Origin: Phanerodontia chrysosporium
Lineage: Eukaryota > Basidiomycota > Agaricomycetes > Polyporales > Phanerochaetaceae
Direction: 5' to 3'
DNA: 64,000 nt
Assembly (NCBI GenBank): GCA_001910725.1
Contig: MJGA01000053.1
Span: 1-64,000, forward strand
The position numbers and the translations under genes are program-made. How positions within the stretch are numbered: the stretch's first letter is position 1; each line of letters starts with the position of its first letter. Shown here one piece after another: positions 53,524 to 62,397 of this stretch. The notes under the pieces are model-generated. The model did no database searches. It was not told the origin of the DNA and was given only the letters and a program-made list of their open reading frames with translations.

Positions 53524-54490
53524 TAGCAGCAATACCCGAATTATGAATTTTTATAGTTTTTACAAATTAAATTTAGTAGTGTTAAAAAACCTCATAACAC
53601 AAATTTTAAATATTATAATATATGGTTTTAATATAATAAATAAATTTATAATGTTATTACAAAAATTTTTTAGGTTTTTATATTCTAAAAATAGATCAGA
53701 TTTATTATTGATTTTATTTTTTCCTTTAATCTTTGATGTTTCAGCTCTTTTTGTAATAGTATATTATTATTATTTTTTTTTAATAATCTGTATAATTATA
53801 ATACCCTTTACTAATTTAATAGTTTTGAATTGTTCAGATTTTATTGAATTTATAAATATAAATTCTATTAAAATTTTTTTTTTGAATGATTTGCATGTTC
53901 ATTCCGTAGTACGGCCTGGACCGCCTCCACGAGTTCCGTTTTTAGAAGGTCCAGATCTTCTATATCTTGTGAAGTTCTATCATCATGCGGTATTAACAGG
54001 TCCTTCTGAGTGGGCTTTTGAATTAACAGGATCTTCATATGAAGATAATTTCCTCACATTGAGATTACATGAGCTACTCAGCTATTATTTGTACACTTGT
54101 TTTGATTATGATACTGATATTTCCGTCTATGAAAATATTACTTATGCATCTAGATTAGAAGATTACGCATATTTGTGGGAAAGAATGTTTTTACCAAATC
54201 CTAGTAAAAGTTTTAGTGTCAAATCTCGATATTTAATGTTAGATGAATTATTAAAGTTTCCATTTATCGAGAGGGAGCACAAGACTCAAATATTAACTAA
54301 TGCTCTAAATAAGGAAATACAAGAAATTAATGTTCAAAAAGCTGTATGTAGTTTATCACAGGATCCAAATTTAAAATTAAAAGCTAGAATTCAAAACAAA
54401 CTTACATTTTTATCTCTAATTGTTATGGATAATTTTGATAATGTAACAATTAGAAAAGAATTAGAGTCTTATTACCCCACGATGAACTAG
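53495..54490 (+). CDS. 331-residue membrane ORF with an atp9-type leader
   Basis: The protein starts [13 protein letters not shown], encoded by the leader repeat itself, then has two or three hydrophobic helices (about residues 32-52, 62-85 and 85-108) and a soluble C-terminal half of about 220 residues (for example ELLSYYLYTCFDYDTDISVY) that I cannot place in a family. Codon use is like the core genes. Its closest relatives in the window are the frames at 49436 and 51336. It may be a fungal mitochondrial ORF under the control of a copied atp9 leader. Confidence 0.65.
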   Translation: MLDTITIDNISSNTRIMNFYSFYKLNLVVLKNLITQILNIIIYGFNIINKFIMLLQKFFRFLYSKNRSDLLLILFFPLIFDVSALFVIVYYYYFFLIICIIIIPFTNLIVLNCSDFIEFININSIKIFFLNDLHVHSVVRPGPPPRVPFLEGPDLLYLVKFYHHAVLTGPSEWAFELTGSSYEDNFLTLRLHELLSYYLYTCFDYDTDISVYENITYASRLEDYAYLWERMFLPNPSKSFSVKSRYLMLDELLKFPFIEREHKTQILTNALNKEIQEINVQKAVCSLSQDPNLKLKARIQNKLTFLSLIVMDNFDNVTIRKELESYYPTMN

Positions 54491-55431
54491 CAATAACTCA
54501 AAATAAAGAAATATTAAAAAATGAAATACTGAACCGTATTGTCTGCTAAATTAGACTTAAAAAACACAACCCAGTGTACCAAAAAAATGGGGTGGGGGGC
54601 AGGTCTATCACTAAAATAGTACTCAGCCCCTACCCAACTCCAACTGGGGCTGGTCTATCACTAAAATAGTACTCAGCCCCAGGGGGGGGGGGGGTTGGTC
54701 TAGTACTAAACTATAATAGTACTCAGCCCCTTTTCCCCTTTATCACTTTATTTTATGAAAGGTAAAGGTTAAAAGGCTACAGCACCGCGTACCGCTACGC
54801 TTAAAAAATTATAACTTTATTATAATTTTACCAAAGACAAAGACTCTATGATAACATTTTAAAAGCTAGGCTTCAACTGCTCTGCCTTATACGGGTTATA
54901 ATTGTGTAGTACTATAAAAATGATAACTTGATTACCTCCTTTGCCTCCCTAATAAAAATTTTATATTAAATAAAATTTTTATAAAGGGTGGGCCCAAAAA
55001 TTTTAGTTTTCCAATCTAAAATTTTTATAAGCCTTAAGCCTTCAGGCTTCACTAAATTAGGCTAGAGCTTAGCAATTTTTTAATTACAAACACATTTTAT
55101 TAGCACAATAAAAATTTTATTAGCGCTGTCTGTCTAGATAAATTCATTTTTTAAGCTGCAGCGCTATCGCAGGCCTTGTTTTTAAGTTTGTAATCCTTAT
55201 TAGGTAATAATAAAAACATTACAACATATAAAAGAGATAGTAGAATTAAAAAAAAAAATTCTCTAATTTACGCAGTCAACTTAAACTGAGTTCAGTTTAT
55301 CTTAGGTTATTAATAAACAAAAGGGTATTCTTGAAATTAAAAAGACCTTGTGTCTTTTATTTTAATAATATTTTTATTAATATTCCGTTTCCTTGACATC
55401 AAAATATAAATATTCAAAAAATAAAAAAAAA
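54491..55431. other. Spacer before cox3
   Basis: Contains the three-unit repeat at 54602-54730, hairpins at 54790-55030 and A+T-rich sequence up to the cox3 start. No gene is recognised. Confidence 0.5.
54602..54730. repeat. Three-copy repeat with C/G runs
   Basis: ggtctatcactaaaatagta followed by ctcagcccc occurs at 54602 and 54652, and a longer variant at 54697. The spacers are runs such as a G tract of twelve or more before the third copy. Each unit ends CCCC, which could pair with the G runs. Confidence 0.85.
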
Positions 55432-58400
55432 ATGAATTTAGAATTAATGAGATTAAAATTACAATTTAACCCTTACCATCTTGTAGCACAATCACCTTGG
55501 CCAATATTGGTAAGTTTTTCTTTATTAGCTTATACACAATCAGCTGTAATGTTTATGCACGGTTATGCAAATGGTGGTGTATTATTAACTTTAGGTTTTG
55601 TATTAACAACATATGGAATGGTACTTTGGTTTAGAGATATTATCAAAGAAGCAACATATGAAGGAGCTCATACAACACAAGTACAAAATGGGTTAGTAAT
55701 AGGATTTGTATTATTTATCGTAAGTGAAGCTTTTGCTTTCTTAAGTATATTCTGGGCATTCTTCCATTCAGCCTTATCACCAGCAATTGAAATCGGAGGA
55801 TGCTGGCCACCACAAGGTATAACTGCTTTAAATCCATTTGCTATACCTTTATTAAATACAATCTTACTTTTATCAAGTGGTGCTTGTGTTACTTACGGTC
55901 ACCATGCTTTAATACAAGGTGATAGAAAAGGTGCAATAAGAGGTACTCTATTAACAGTACTATTAGCAATAATTTTCACAGCTCTACAAGGTTATGAATA
56001 TTCTCAAGCACCATTTACTATTGCTGATTCAGTATTTGGTTCCGCATTCTTTTGTTCAACCGGTTTACATGGATTAACATATGTCCCTACCAAATTCACA
56101 ATGCAGACAAGGAAAGTTGAAATTCAAACTTCTCTTTTTAAAGTTAAGAAAATTCACAATACTAGTACACAATTTATTACTACAAAATCTCCAAACTGTA
56201 AATCTATCCAACTCAAAAGTCCCTTAAAACCTCAAATAGTAGAAGAAAGCAAACTTATAATTGCTTTAAATTCAAAAAAAAGATTATATTTAGATAAATC
56301 TTTTTTAGAATGGCTAGCAGGTTTTACGGATGCCGAAGGTCACTTCCATATAAGTTTACGAAATTATCAAGACGGTGTAGCAGGGCCTACAAGCGTCCAG
56401 GTAAACACACCCAAATATAATAGCCTAGTTCTTACTTATCAAATAGGCCTTCACATCGATGATTTAAATTTATTAAAATTTATACAAAATAAATTACAAT
56501 GTGGCCATATATCTGTCTCAGGAAACAGATGTAATTATTTTGTTAACGATCAAATTTCTTTAATCAAAATAATATTACCTATTTTTAAATTTGTAAGATT
56601 AAATAGTTCTAAATATTTTCAATTTTTAACTTTTGAAAAAGCTGTTAATTTAATTAAAAATAAAAAACATCTTACTTCTGAAGGTAGATTAGAGATAATA
56701 AAATATTATCAAGAGAATAAAAAAGAAAAAGTTTGTTTAAATACTGGTATATCTATCACTGATCAATGGTTAGCCGGTTTTGTTGTTGGCGATGCATCAT
56801 TTACTAGTAGTAAATTTGGGGCTCGATTAAAATTTGAAAATCACATTAAAGAACTTGAACTATTAAAAAAAATTAATGAATATTTTCAAACTGCGGGAAT
56901 TTTGAGTATAACTCAACCGCGTAAAACCAAACTAGATTCAAATTCCACTTGTATATTAGATATTAATAATATTCATGTGTTAAAAAATGTAATTATACCA
57001 ATTTTTAAGGGTAAAGTTGAATTAGGTATTACAGGTTTAAATTCAAATTTATTACGTAGTAAGAAAATCAAAGATTTCAACGATTGGTGTATTTTAGTCA
57101 ATATTTTCTACTTTGGTTATCATACAATACCCGAAGGAATTTCAGTCATTAATGAAATTAGATCTAGTTGGAAAAATTTTAGATTCTCTACTTACAATAA
57201 TCAAAATCAACAAAAACCTTATGAAGCTCACAAAACTGAAATGAGGCTTACCGTAAAAATAGGATGCTATGATTGCATTAAGGATCAAGACCATCAATTA
57301 TCTGTATTTTTTGATTTACAGGATAGAAACATAGATTTTTATAATAAATTAAAATATCTTTTCTCTTTGCCTGCTCCTTATGTCATCCAAAATGGAGTTA
57401 GATTCATAAGGGGTACTCATAAATTAGTTTCAGAAAGAACAGAAATTTATTGTGAGCGCAAGGTCGAAGGCTCAACCAATATGCCAGAGGCCTTAGGTAA
57501 TAACAAATTTAAATTTACTAGTATTAGTGAATGTAGTAAAGCTTTAAAAATAGATAGATCTACAATAAAAAAATATTTAATAACGGGAGAATTTTTTAAT
57601 AATTATAAATTTTCCCTTTATCCTTAAATAGTTCTCTTCTCTAAAAAATTTATAACTATAAATTTGTATTAGCACTGGCATTACTTGCTATTTTTTTTAA
57701 GTAGATTTATTTATTGTCTTATTACGGCTTAATTGTCCTAGCATTTAAAATTTACCGTTTACTCCGAAGGCCTGCCCACTTAATTTTTATCCCTTTTTAA
57801 TTCGGTAGCCAGCGCTAGTACCGACCCTACGGATAGAGTGAAGCCTGATCTATTAGTCTTACTATATTTTGATCAAAGAGTAAAAAACAAAAATAACAAG
57901 ATTATTAAGGTAAATTATAAAATTTGATAGAAAATAGGGTTAATTGCAAAGAACTCCTTTTTTTTTTAGGACAATTTGCAGCCTCATTTATATTTATTAA
58001 TTAAACAATATGAATATAATAAGGTTAAACGACTAGTAGGTGAGTACTATTTTTACAAAAATCCTACCAAGAAACCCCTAGATTATTATATTTTTATACT
58101 CTACTTTCTCTCCGAAGGCCCGAAGGCCCGAAGGCCCGAAGGCCCGATTTATAAAATTATAACTTGGTTATAATTTTTTATAGACTCTGCTTTGCCAGCG
58201 CTACAACTATCGTTAAGTATTTTTTTTTAATATTAATAATAATACTTCACTATATTTTAGCTAGTACTAATGTTTTTTGTTTTTTTAAACATTTAAGCTA
58301 AATGATAATCAGTTAATTAGGTTAAAAGTGAAGGTGCGCTTGCTGCAGCACCATCTGCCATCTAAGAATATAGATTCTAGCAGATAGAGGAATATTAATG

Positions 58401-59554
58401 ACAGTAAGAGATAAATATTTATAATAATTAAGAAATAGTCTGAACAATAGTGTAAACTATTGAAATAAGGATAAAGAGCCTTATGATAACAAAACTTGTA
58501 CATGTTATAGTTGGTACTATATTTATACTTGTAGGTTTCTTTAGAATAATTAATTACCATTTTTCAAATAAACACCATTTAGGGTATGAAGTCAGTATTC
58601 TCTATTGGCATAATTAAACAACATTCTATGAAATGCCCTTTAATAGTGTGAACTATTTTTGAACATCACTTTATGCTGAAGCGTCCGTATCTACTTAAAT
58701 ACTACCACTCACTAAAAAATAATAAAATGTGATCCAAGATAACATTTTTCCCTTTACTCGGACAAATTTAACTCTAATAACAAATAATAAGTTGTTATAT
58801 TATATTCTCACAACTTACTTTATCTAGCAACTATTGATAAAGTAAATAGTTACAATCTTACAATTGTAATTATTTATAAATTTTTTCTTTGTCTTTGGTA
58901 GCCGGATACACATTATAGGCGGAGAGAGTTATATATAGGGCGTCCTAGCGGAGAGAGAGACACGTTATTGTTAAGGTATGTTAAAATTTTAAGAGGGATT
59001 ATCAGCAGGGACTCATTTAAATGACCTTCAGAGACTTTACGTGATGGCCTAGGTTTAATTAGGATAAGAAAAAGTCCATTCACTCATAAAGGGATTACTA
59101 GCCAAAAATGACTATTACTCTCTAACACATGTTTTTTTATTATTTATAATTATGTTTTTTTGGCCTTAAAATTTCTTATTTTCAAAAATTTTAATTTTGG
59201 TATATTTGCTAGCCAGAGGTGCGGATGCTTAACGCAAGCACCGGATACAAATTTGATTAGGAGAGTTGGGTTTTTCCCAACCTGGTTTCCACTTTGCAAT
59301 AAAGGCTTTTACATCCGAAGAGGTAAATTTATTTGCAAATGTTCTTCAAGTTAAATTTATGTTAAAGTGCAGCATCCGATCAATAAACCGAATATATATT
59401 TGGGCCTCTTAAAATTAACTTATATCGCACGTCCATATGTGCCTAATCCAAAGGCTTAAAATTTTAATCTTTTTTTATGAGTGTTCGAATTGATTTTGTT
59501 GATGTTGTGTGGCTTTTTCTTTTCATTGCTGTATACTACTGGGGTGGAAATTAA
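55432..59554 (+). CDS. cox3: Cytochrome c oxidase subunit 3, three exons
   Basis: Seven-helix core subunit of complex IV. Inferred exons: 55432-56074, 58499-58609 and 59493-59554; 816 nt in all, 271 residues plus TAA. Joins restore STGLHG-L-HVIVGTIF and [26 protein letters not shown]. Signature stretches: VSEAFAFLSIFWAFFHSALS (about 108-127) and ALQGYEYSQAPFTIADSVFG. I chose ATG 55432 (MNLELMRLKLQ); ATG 55447 is also possible and a TTG frame from 55393 is less likely. The second intron's 5' exon ends in C under the G rule, so that border may be off by a base or two. The last exon overlaps the start of an unrelated ORF. Confidence 0.93.
56075..57627 (+). CDS. Large LAGLIDADG protein fused to cox3 exon 1
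   Basis: The frame is continuous with cox3 exon 1 for about 517 codons. First motif FLEWLAGFTDAEGHFHISLR (about 56304-56363), second motif QWLAGFVVGDASFTSSKFG (about 56764-56820), a third degenerate repeat region (EMRLTVKIGCYDCIKDQDHQ), and a C-terminal helix-turn-helix of the NUMOD type (SISECSKALKIDRSTIKKYL). In-frame foreign-looking stretches (DGVAGPTSVQVN at about 56371-56406 and CERKVEGSTNMPEALGNN at about 57451-57504) may be tolerated insertions. The second motif lacks the usual second acidic residue (VVGDAS), so it might act in splicing rather than cleavage. Confidence 0.88.
58112..58145. repeat. Octamer tandem repeat of cccgaagg
   Basis: About four units. Related to the tccgaagg array at 19759-19822. 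Confidence 0.85.
58610..59492 (+). other. cox3 intron 2 (group I), no gene
   Basis: Core strings tatcagcagggact (58999) and cttcagagactttacgtgatg (about 59024) fit the fungal pattern. The intron holds hairpins at 58720-58890 and no endonuclease. Confidence 0.72.
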
Positions 59555-60860
59555 TTTTATATTTGCAATTTTACTTTGGTTTGTTTTTTTTAAATTCTTG
59601 GATAACTATCTGCTTCTTGCTTCTTCCAAGGGTAAAGAACGGTATACCAATGAGGATGCCGAAAGAGACCAACAAGAAATAGATTCTCAGATTGCTTTAG
59701 GGTTGGATATAGATGAAATATTGGAAAATTCAACAAGTTCTACTGGAAATGGAGGTACACCAGAGCCTGAGGACCCTGAGGAGTCCAAAAAATCTAAAAA
59801 AACATCTGATAATGAAAAATCTTCTTCTGAAGAAAAAGCAAAGTTAGATGTGGAAACCTCAAATAGCTCTTTACCTGCAGATAATATTACATCTGATTTA
59901 AGACCTTCTGGTTCTAAACGTAAACATTCGGAATTAGACTCAGAAGATTCAGAATATCCTCAATCTAAAAAACTGAAAGATTCTAATAGTGCTAGTGAAT
60001 TTGAAAATAGCGGAACTAGCACAGTTGAAAATAATCCTGTTTTAACTGATAATGAGAAACTTAAAACAGGTCCGTATGTACCTCTTATTACTAATGTAGA
60101 AGATAAATATGCTAATAGTCCTGAGGTTCAAAAACAGATTGAAGATTTATGTGAATTAAATAGAATTGAACGTTCTAAATCAACGGGACCCGACTTTTTT
60201 TCCATGTTAGAAAGCATACGAGGTATTGAAAAACTAGGTTTTATTTTTAAATCGAACACCCAAACCTCAAGTTCTACAGAAGTCGGAAGTTCACTAAGCA
60301 ACAGTTCCTCAAGTACTACAGAAACTGGAAGTACATTAAACAACAGTTCTACAAGTACTACAGAAACTGGAAGTACCCTAAACAACAGTTCTACAAGTAC
60401 TACAGAAACTGGAAGTACATTAAACAACAGTTCTACAAGTACTACAGAAACTGGAAGTACCCTAAACAACAGTTCTACAAGTACTACAGAAACTGGAAGT
60501 ACACTAAACAACACGGAGTCAAGTACTACAGAAACTGGAAGTACATTAAACAACAGTTCATCAAGTACTACAGATAGCGTAAATACTCTAAACAACAGTT
60601 CAACAAGTACTACAGAAACTGGAAGTACACTAAACAACACGGAGTCAAGTACTACAGAAACTGGAAGTACCCTAAGCAACAGTTCGTCAGGTTTATTAGG
60701 TCCTGGAAGTTTAATAAGCAACAGTATGGGGACTATATTAGAAAGGTTATTCCCGACACCACCTCAGGATGAGGCAATTGACGATACAAACACAGGTGAG
60801 CCTCAAAATTCTAATACAGAGGGTGATATTGATGAAGGGGATTCAGGAGGTGGTGAATAA
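59481..60860 (+). CDS. Ser/Thr-repeat ORF starting inside cox3 exon 3
   Basis: An open frame of 459 codons. Its start overlaps the last cox3 exon in a different frame: GTG 59481, or ATG 59502 lying wholly inside the exon. An N-terminal hydrophobic pair of helices (about residues 1-48) is followed by an acidic, Ser/Glu/Lys-rich section with short basic clusters (SGSKRKHSE, SKKLKD). Then come eleven 14-residue units of the type SSTTETGSTLNNSS (60267-60728) and an acidic tail ending DIDEGDSGGGE. No family is recognised. The repeats are in frame and uniform, suggesting recent expansion. It could be a membrane-anchored stalk-like protein; that is speculation. Confidence 0.6.
   Translation: MFELILLMLCGFFFSLLYTTGVEINFIFAILLWFVFFKFLDNYLLLASSKGKERYTNEDAERDQQEIDSQIALGLDIDEILENSTSSTGNGGTPEPEDPEESKKSKKTSDNEKSSSEEKAKLDVETSNSSLPADNITSDLRPSGSKRKHSELDSEDSEYPQSKKLKDSNSASEFENSGTSTVENNPVLTDNEKLKTGPYVPLITNVEDKYANSPEVQKQIEDLCELNRIERSKSTGPDFFSMLESIRGIEKLGFIFKSNTQTSSSTEVGSSLSNSSSSTTETGSTLNNSSTSTTETGSTLNNSSTSTTETGSTLNNSSTSTTETGSTLNNSSTSTTETGSTLNNTESSTTETGSTLNNSSSSTTDSVNTLNNSSTSTTETGSTLNNTESSTTETGSTLSNSSSGLLGPGSLISNSMGTILERLFPTPPQDEAIDDTNTGEPQNSNTEGDIDEGDSGGGE
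60267..60728 (+). repeat. 42-bp coding tandem repeat, about eleven units
   Basis: The unit is agtactacagaaactggaag plus 22 bases, 42 bp long. Units 2-7, 9 and 10 are nearly identical; units 1, 8 and 11 are divergent. Confidence 0.9.
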
Positions 60861-61281
60861 TTAAAGCTTATAGCTTAAATTTGTATCTAATACCTCAAAT
60901 TTTACCTCTTTGTCTATGCTAAAGCAAGTGATGCCAAGGGAATAGCATCTTTTACCTTTAATATTGGTCCGTAGGATAAGCATACTTTCAAATTATCACC
61001 TAAAAAAATAAAATTTTTTAATGAGTATTCAAATTGATTTGTGTATGTTATGTGGTTATTTCTTTTCATTTCTTTGTAGAAAGGAAATTCATAAATTTAA
61101 TTTTATAAATTCTTATTTAATAATTTTTGTTTTAAAACCTTCTTTATTGCTAAATAGTACACAATTACTTACAAATATTAAATTTAAATTAATATGAGAG
61201 ATTAAAACAGTTTTTACCCTAAATGTAGGTGCTATTATTATAACTTATAAAAATTTCTTTGGTGAACTTGCTAAAGATCTT
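60861..61281. other. Spacer with decayed cox3-end and nad2-end copies
   Basis: 61021-61080 resembles the cox3 intron 2/exon 3 junction (59477-59555): atgagtattcaaattgattt and gtggttatttcttttcattt, with small gaps. 61115-61170 matches the last part of nad2 (about 13964-14018): ttgttttaaaaccttcttta then aaatagtacacaattactta. Neither copy is translatable as the parent gene. Confidence 0.75.
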
Positions 61282-61608
61282 ATGAACAAAAAATACGGTA
61301 CCAGCCAAGTTGAAGCAGGTCCACAAATCATCACTAAAGTAAAAAGTTCTTCCCCTAAATACTTAACAAATCTGCGTTCTAAACATGGATCTGGTTCTAA
61401 CAGTTTTACTGAAAACATAACTCAACTCAATTTAGAGTACCAGGATTTTATTTCTTCTTTATCGTTAATTCAAAAATTAACTTTAATTAACATGTTAACA
61501 GGAGTATTAATATTAAATTGTTTACTTACTCTTATTGCTGTTTTTTATGGTGAATCTTTAATAATTTATTTCAATTTAGAAAAAGAATCGCTAAGTTTGT
61601 TAAGTTAA
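61282..61608 (+). CDS. Small membrane ORF upstream of nad4L
   Basis: 108 residues from ATG. The frame is also open upstream to 61198 and, if TGA (61195) were read as Trp, to a further start. The upstream part reads TLNVGAIIITYKNFFGELAK; the annotated part has a basic region (SSSPKYLTNLRSKHGSG) and a C-terminal helix (LINMLTGVLILNCLLTLIAV). Not recognised; seemingly intact. It follows directly after the nad2-like fragment. Confidence 0.5.
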   Translation: MNKKYGTSQVEAGPQIITKVKSSSPKYLTNLRSKHGSGSNSFTENITQLNLEYQDFISSLSLIQKLTLINMLTGVLILNCLLTLIAVFYGESLIIYFNLEKESLSLLS

Positions 61609-61917
61609 GAAGTCAAGAAACAGCTACTTTTTTGTAAATAGTATTATTATTATTATTGCAATAGTTGCAATGGTTTATGTTAATTATTTAATGTTTATTC
61701 TTGCTAATTAATTTAACCCCTATCGAAACAGTTATAGCATACTCACGTTAAATCTATAATATGTATCGTAGGTTTCTATTTTAGTGTATTAAATTTTAGA
61801 CCTCTTTGTTCATAGCATCTATCACCTTAAGTAGTTTATTATAAAATTATTCCTTTATTTTTTAAAGCCCCCTTTCCTAATTCTATTACCAAGGTAATAG
61901 TTCAATACATAGCAAGC
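61609..61917. other. Spacer before nad4L
   Basis: A short hydrophobic frame (FVNSIIIIIAIVAMVYVNYL, about 61634-61714) is in another frame after the 61282 ORF and may be its shifted tail. Nothing else is seen. Confidence 0.4.
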
Positions 61918-61930
61918 TTGCCGTACTTAG

Positions 61931-62034
61931 TACGGCCCTACGGCCCCTACGGCCCCTACGGCCCCTACGGCCCCTACGGCCCCTACGGCCCTACGGCCCC
62001 TACGGCCCCTACGGCCCCTACGGCCCCTACGGCC
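61931..62034. repeat. Nonamer tandem repeat of tacggcccc, about eleven units
   Basis: GC-rich array preceded by the palindrome gccgtacttagtacggc. One unit is a base short. It is open in frame with nad4L, giving a Gly-Pro-Tyr then Thr-Ala-Pro repeat, but a translated extension is unlikely. Confidence 0.92.
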
Positions 62035-62118
62035 CACAATTTTTGTTTATTTTCTTTTTTGTTTTTTTGCATTTATTATAAGTACCCAAAGGATTATTAC
62101 AAATACATAAACATAACT

Positions 62119-62397
62119 ATGAATCTGTCATTATTATTATTTTTAATTGGTATTTTAGGGTTTATTTTAAATAGAAAAAATATTATCCTTATGATCATAG
62201 CCATTGAAATTATGCTATTAGCTGTTACTTTATTAGTTTTAATTAGTTCATTCAGTTTTGATGACGGTTTAGGACAAACATTTAGTATATTTATAATTTC
62301 AATAGCTGGTGCAGAATCAGTTATAGGTTTAAGTATTCTTGTAGCTTTTTATAGATTAAGAGGAAACATTTCACTAAGAACAACAACAACTTCATAA
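62119..62397 (+). CDS. nad4L: NADH dehydrogenase subunit 4L
   Basis: 92 residues, three helices, with the conserved [12 protein letters not shown] acidic helix and [20 protein letters not shown]. Complex I membrane subunit. Start ATG 62119 ([11 protein letters not shown]) matches family length; the longer frame upstream comes from the nonamer array. Its TAA overlaps the nad5 ATG by one base. Confidence 0.96.
   Translation: MNLSLLLFLIGILGFILNRKNIILMIIAIEIMLLAVTLLVLISSFSFDDGLGQTFSIFIISIAGAESVIGLSILVAFYRLRGNISLRTTTTS

Larger units (their letters stand above)
56075..58498 (+). other. cox3 intron 1 (group I)
   Basis: Begins taacatatgtccc after exon 1 and ends with aacttg before tacatgttatagttgg. 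Core strings aacgactagtaggtgag (58027) and gaaatagtctgaac (58432) lie near the 3' end. A cccgaagg tandem array (about 58112-58145) and a hairpin lie between the gene and the end. Confidence 0.8.

Noticed and set aside
58309..58560. 83-codon minus-strand frame over cox3 exon 2
   Set aside because: Shadow of the exon and intron end; no support.
60128..60721. 197-codon minus-strand frame with Val/Leu repeats
   Set aside because: It is the mirror of the 42-bp coding repeat; the plus-strand frame explains it.
61918..62118. 67-codon N-terminal extension of nad4L with Gly-Pro-Tyr repeats
   Set aside because: It begins at TTG and comes from the nonamer array; the ATG at 62119 gives the normal protein.
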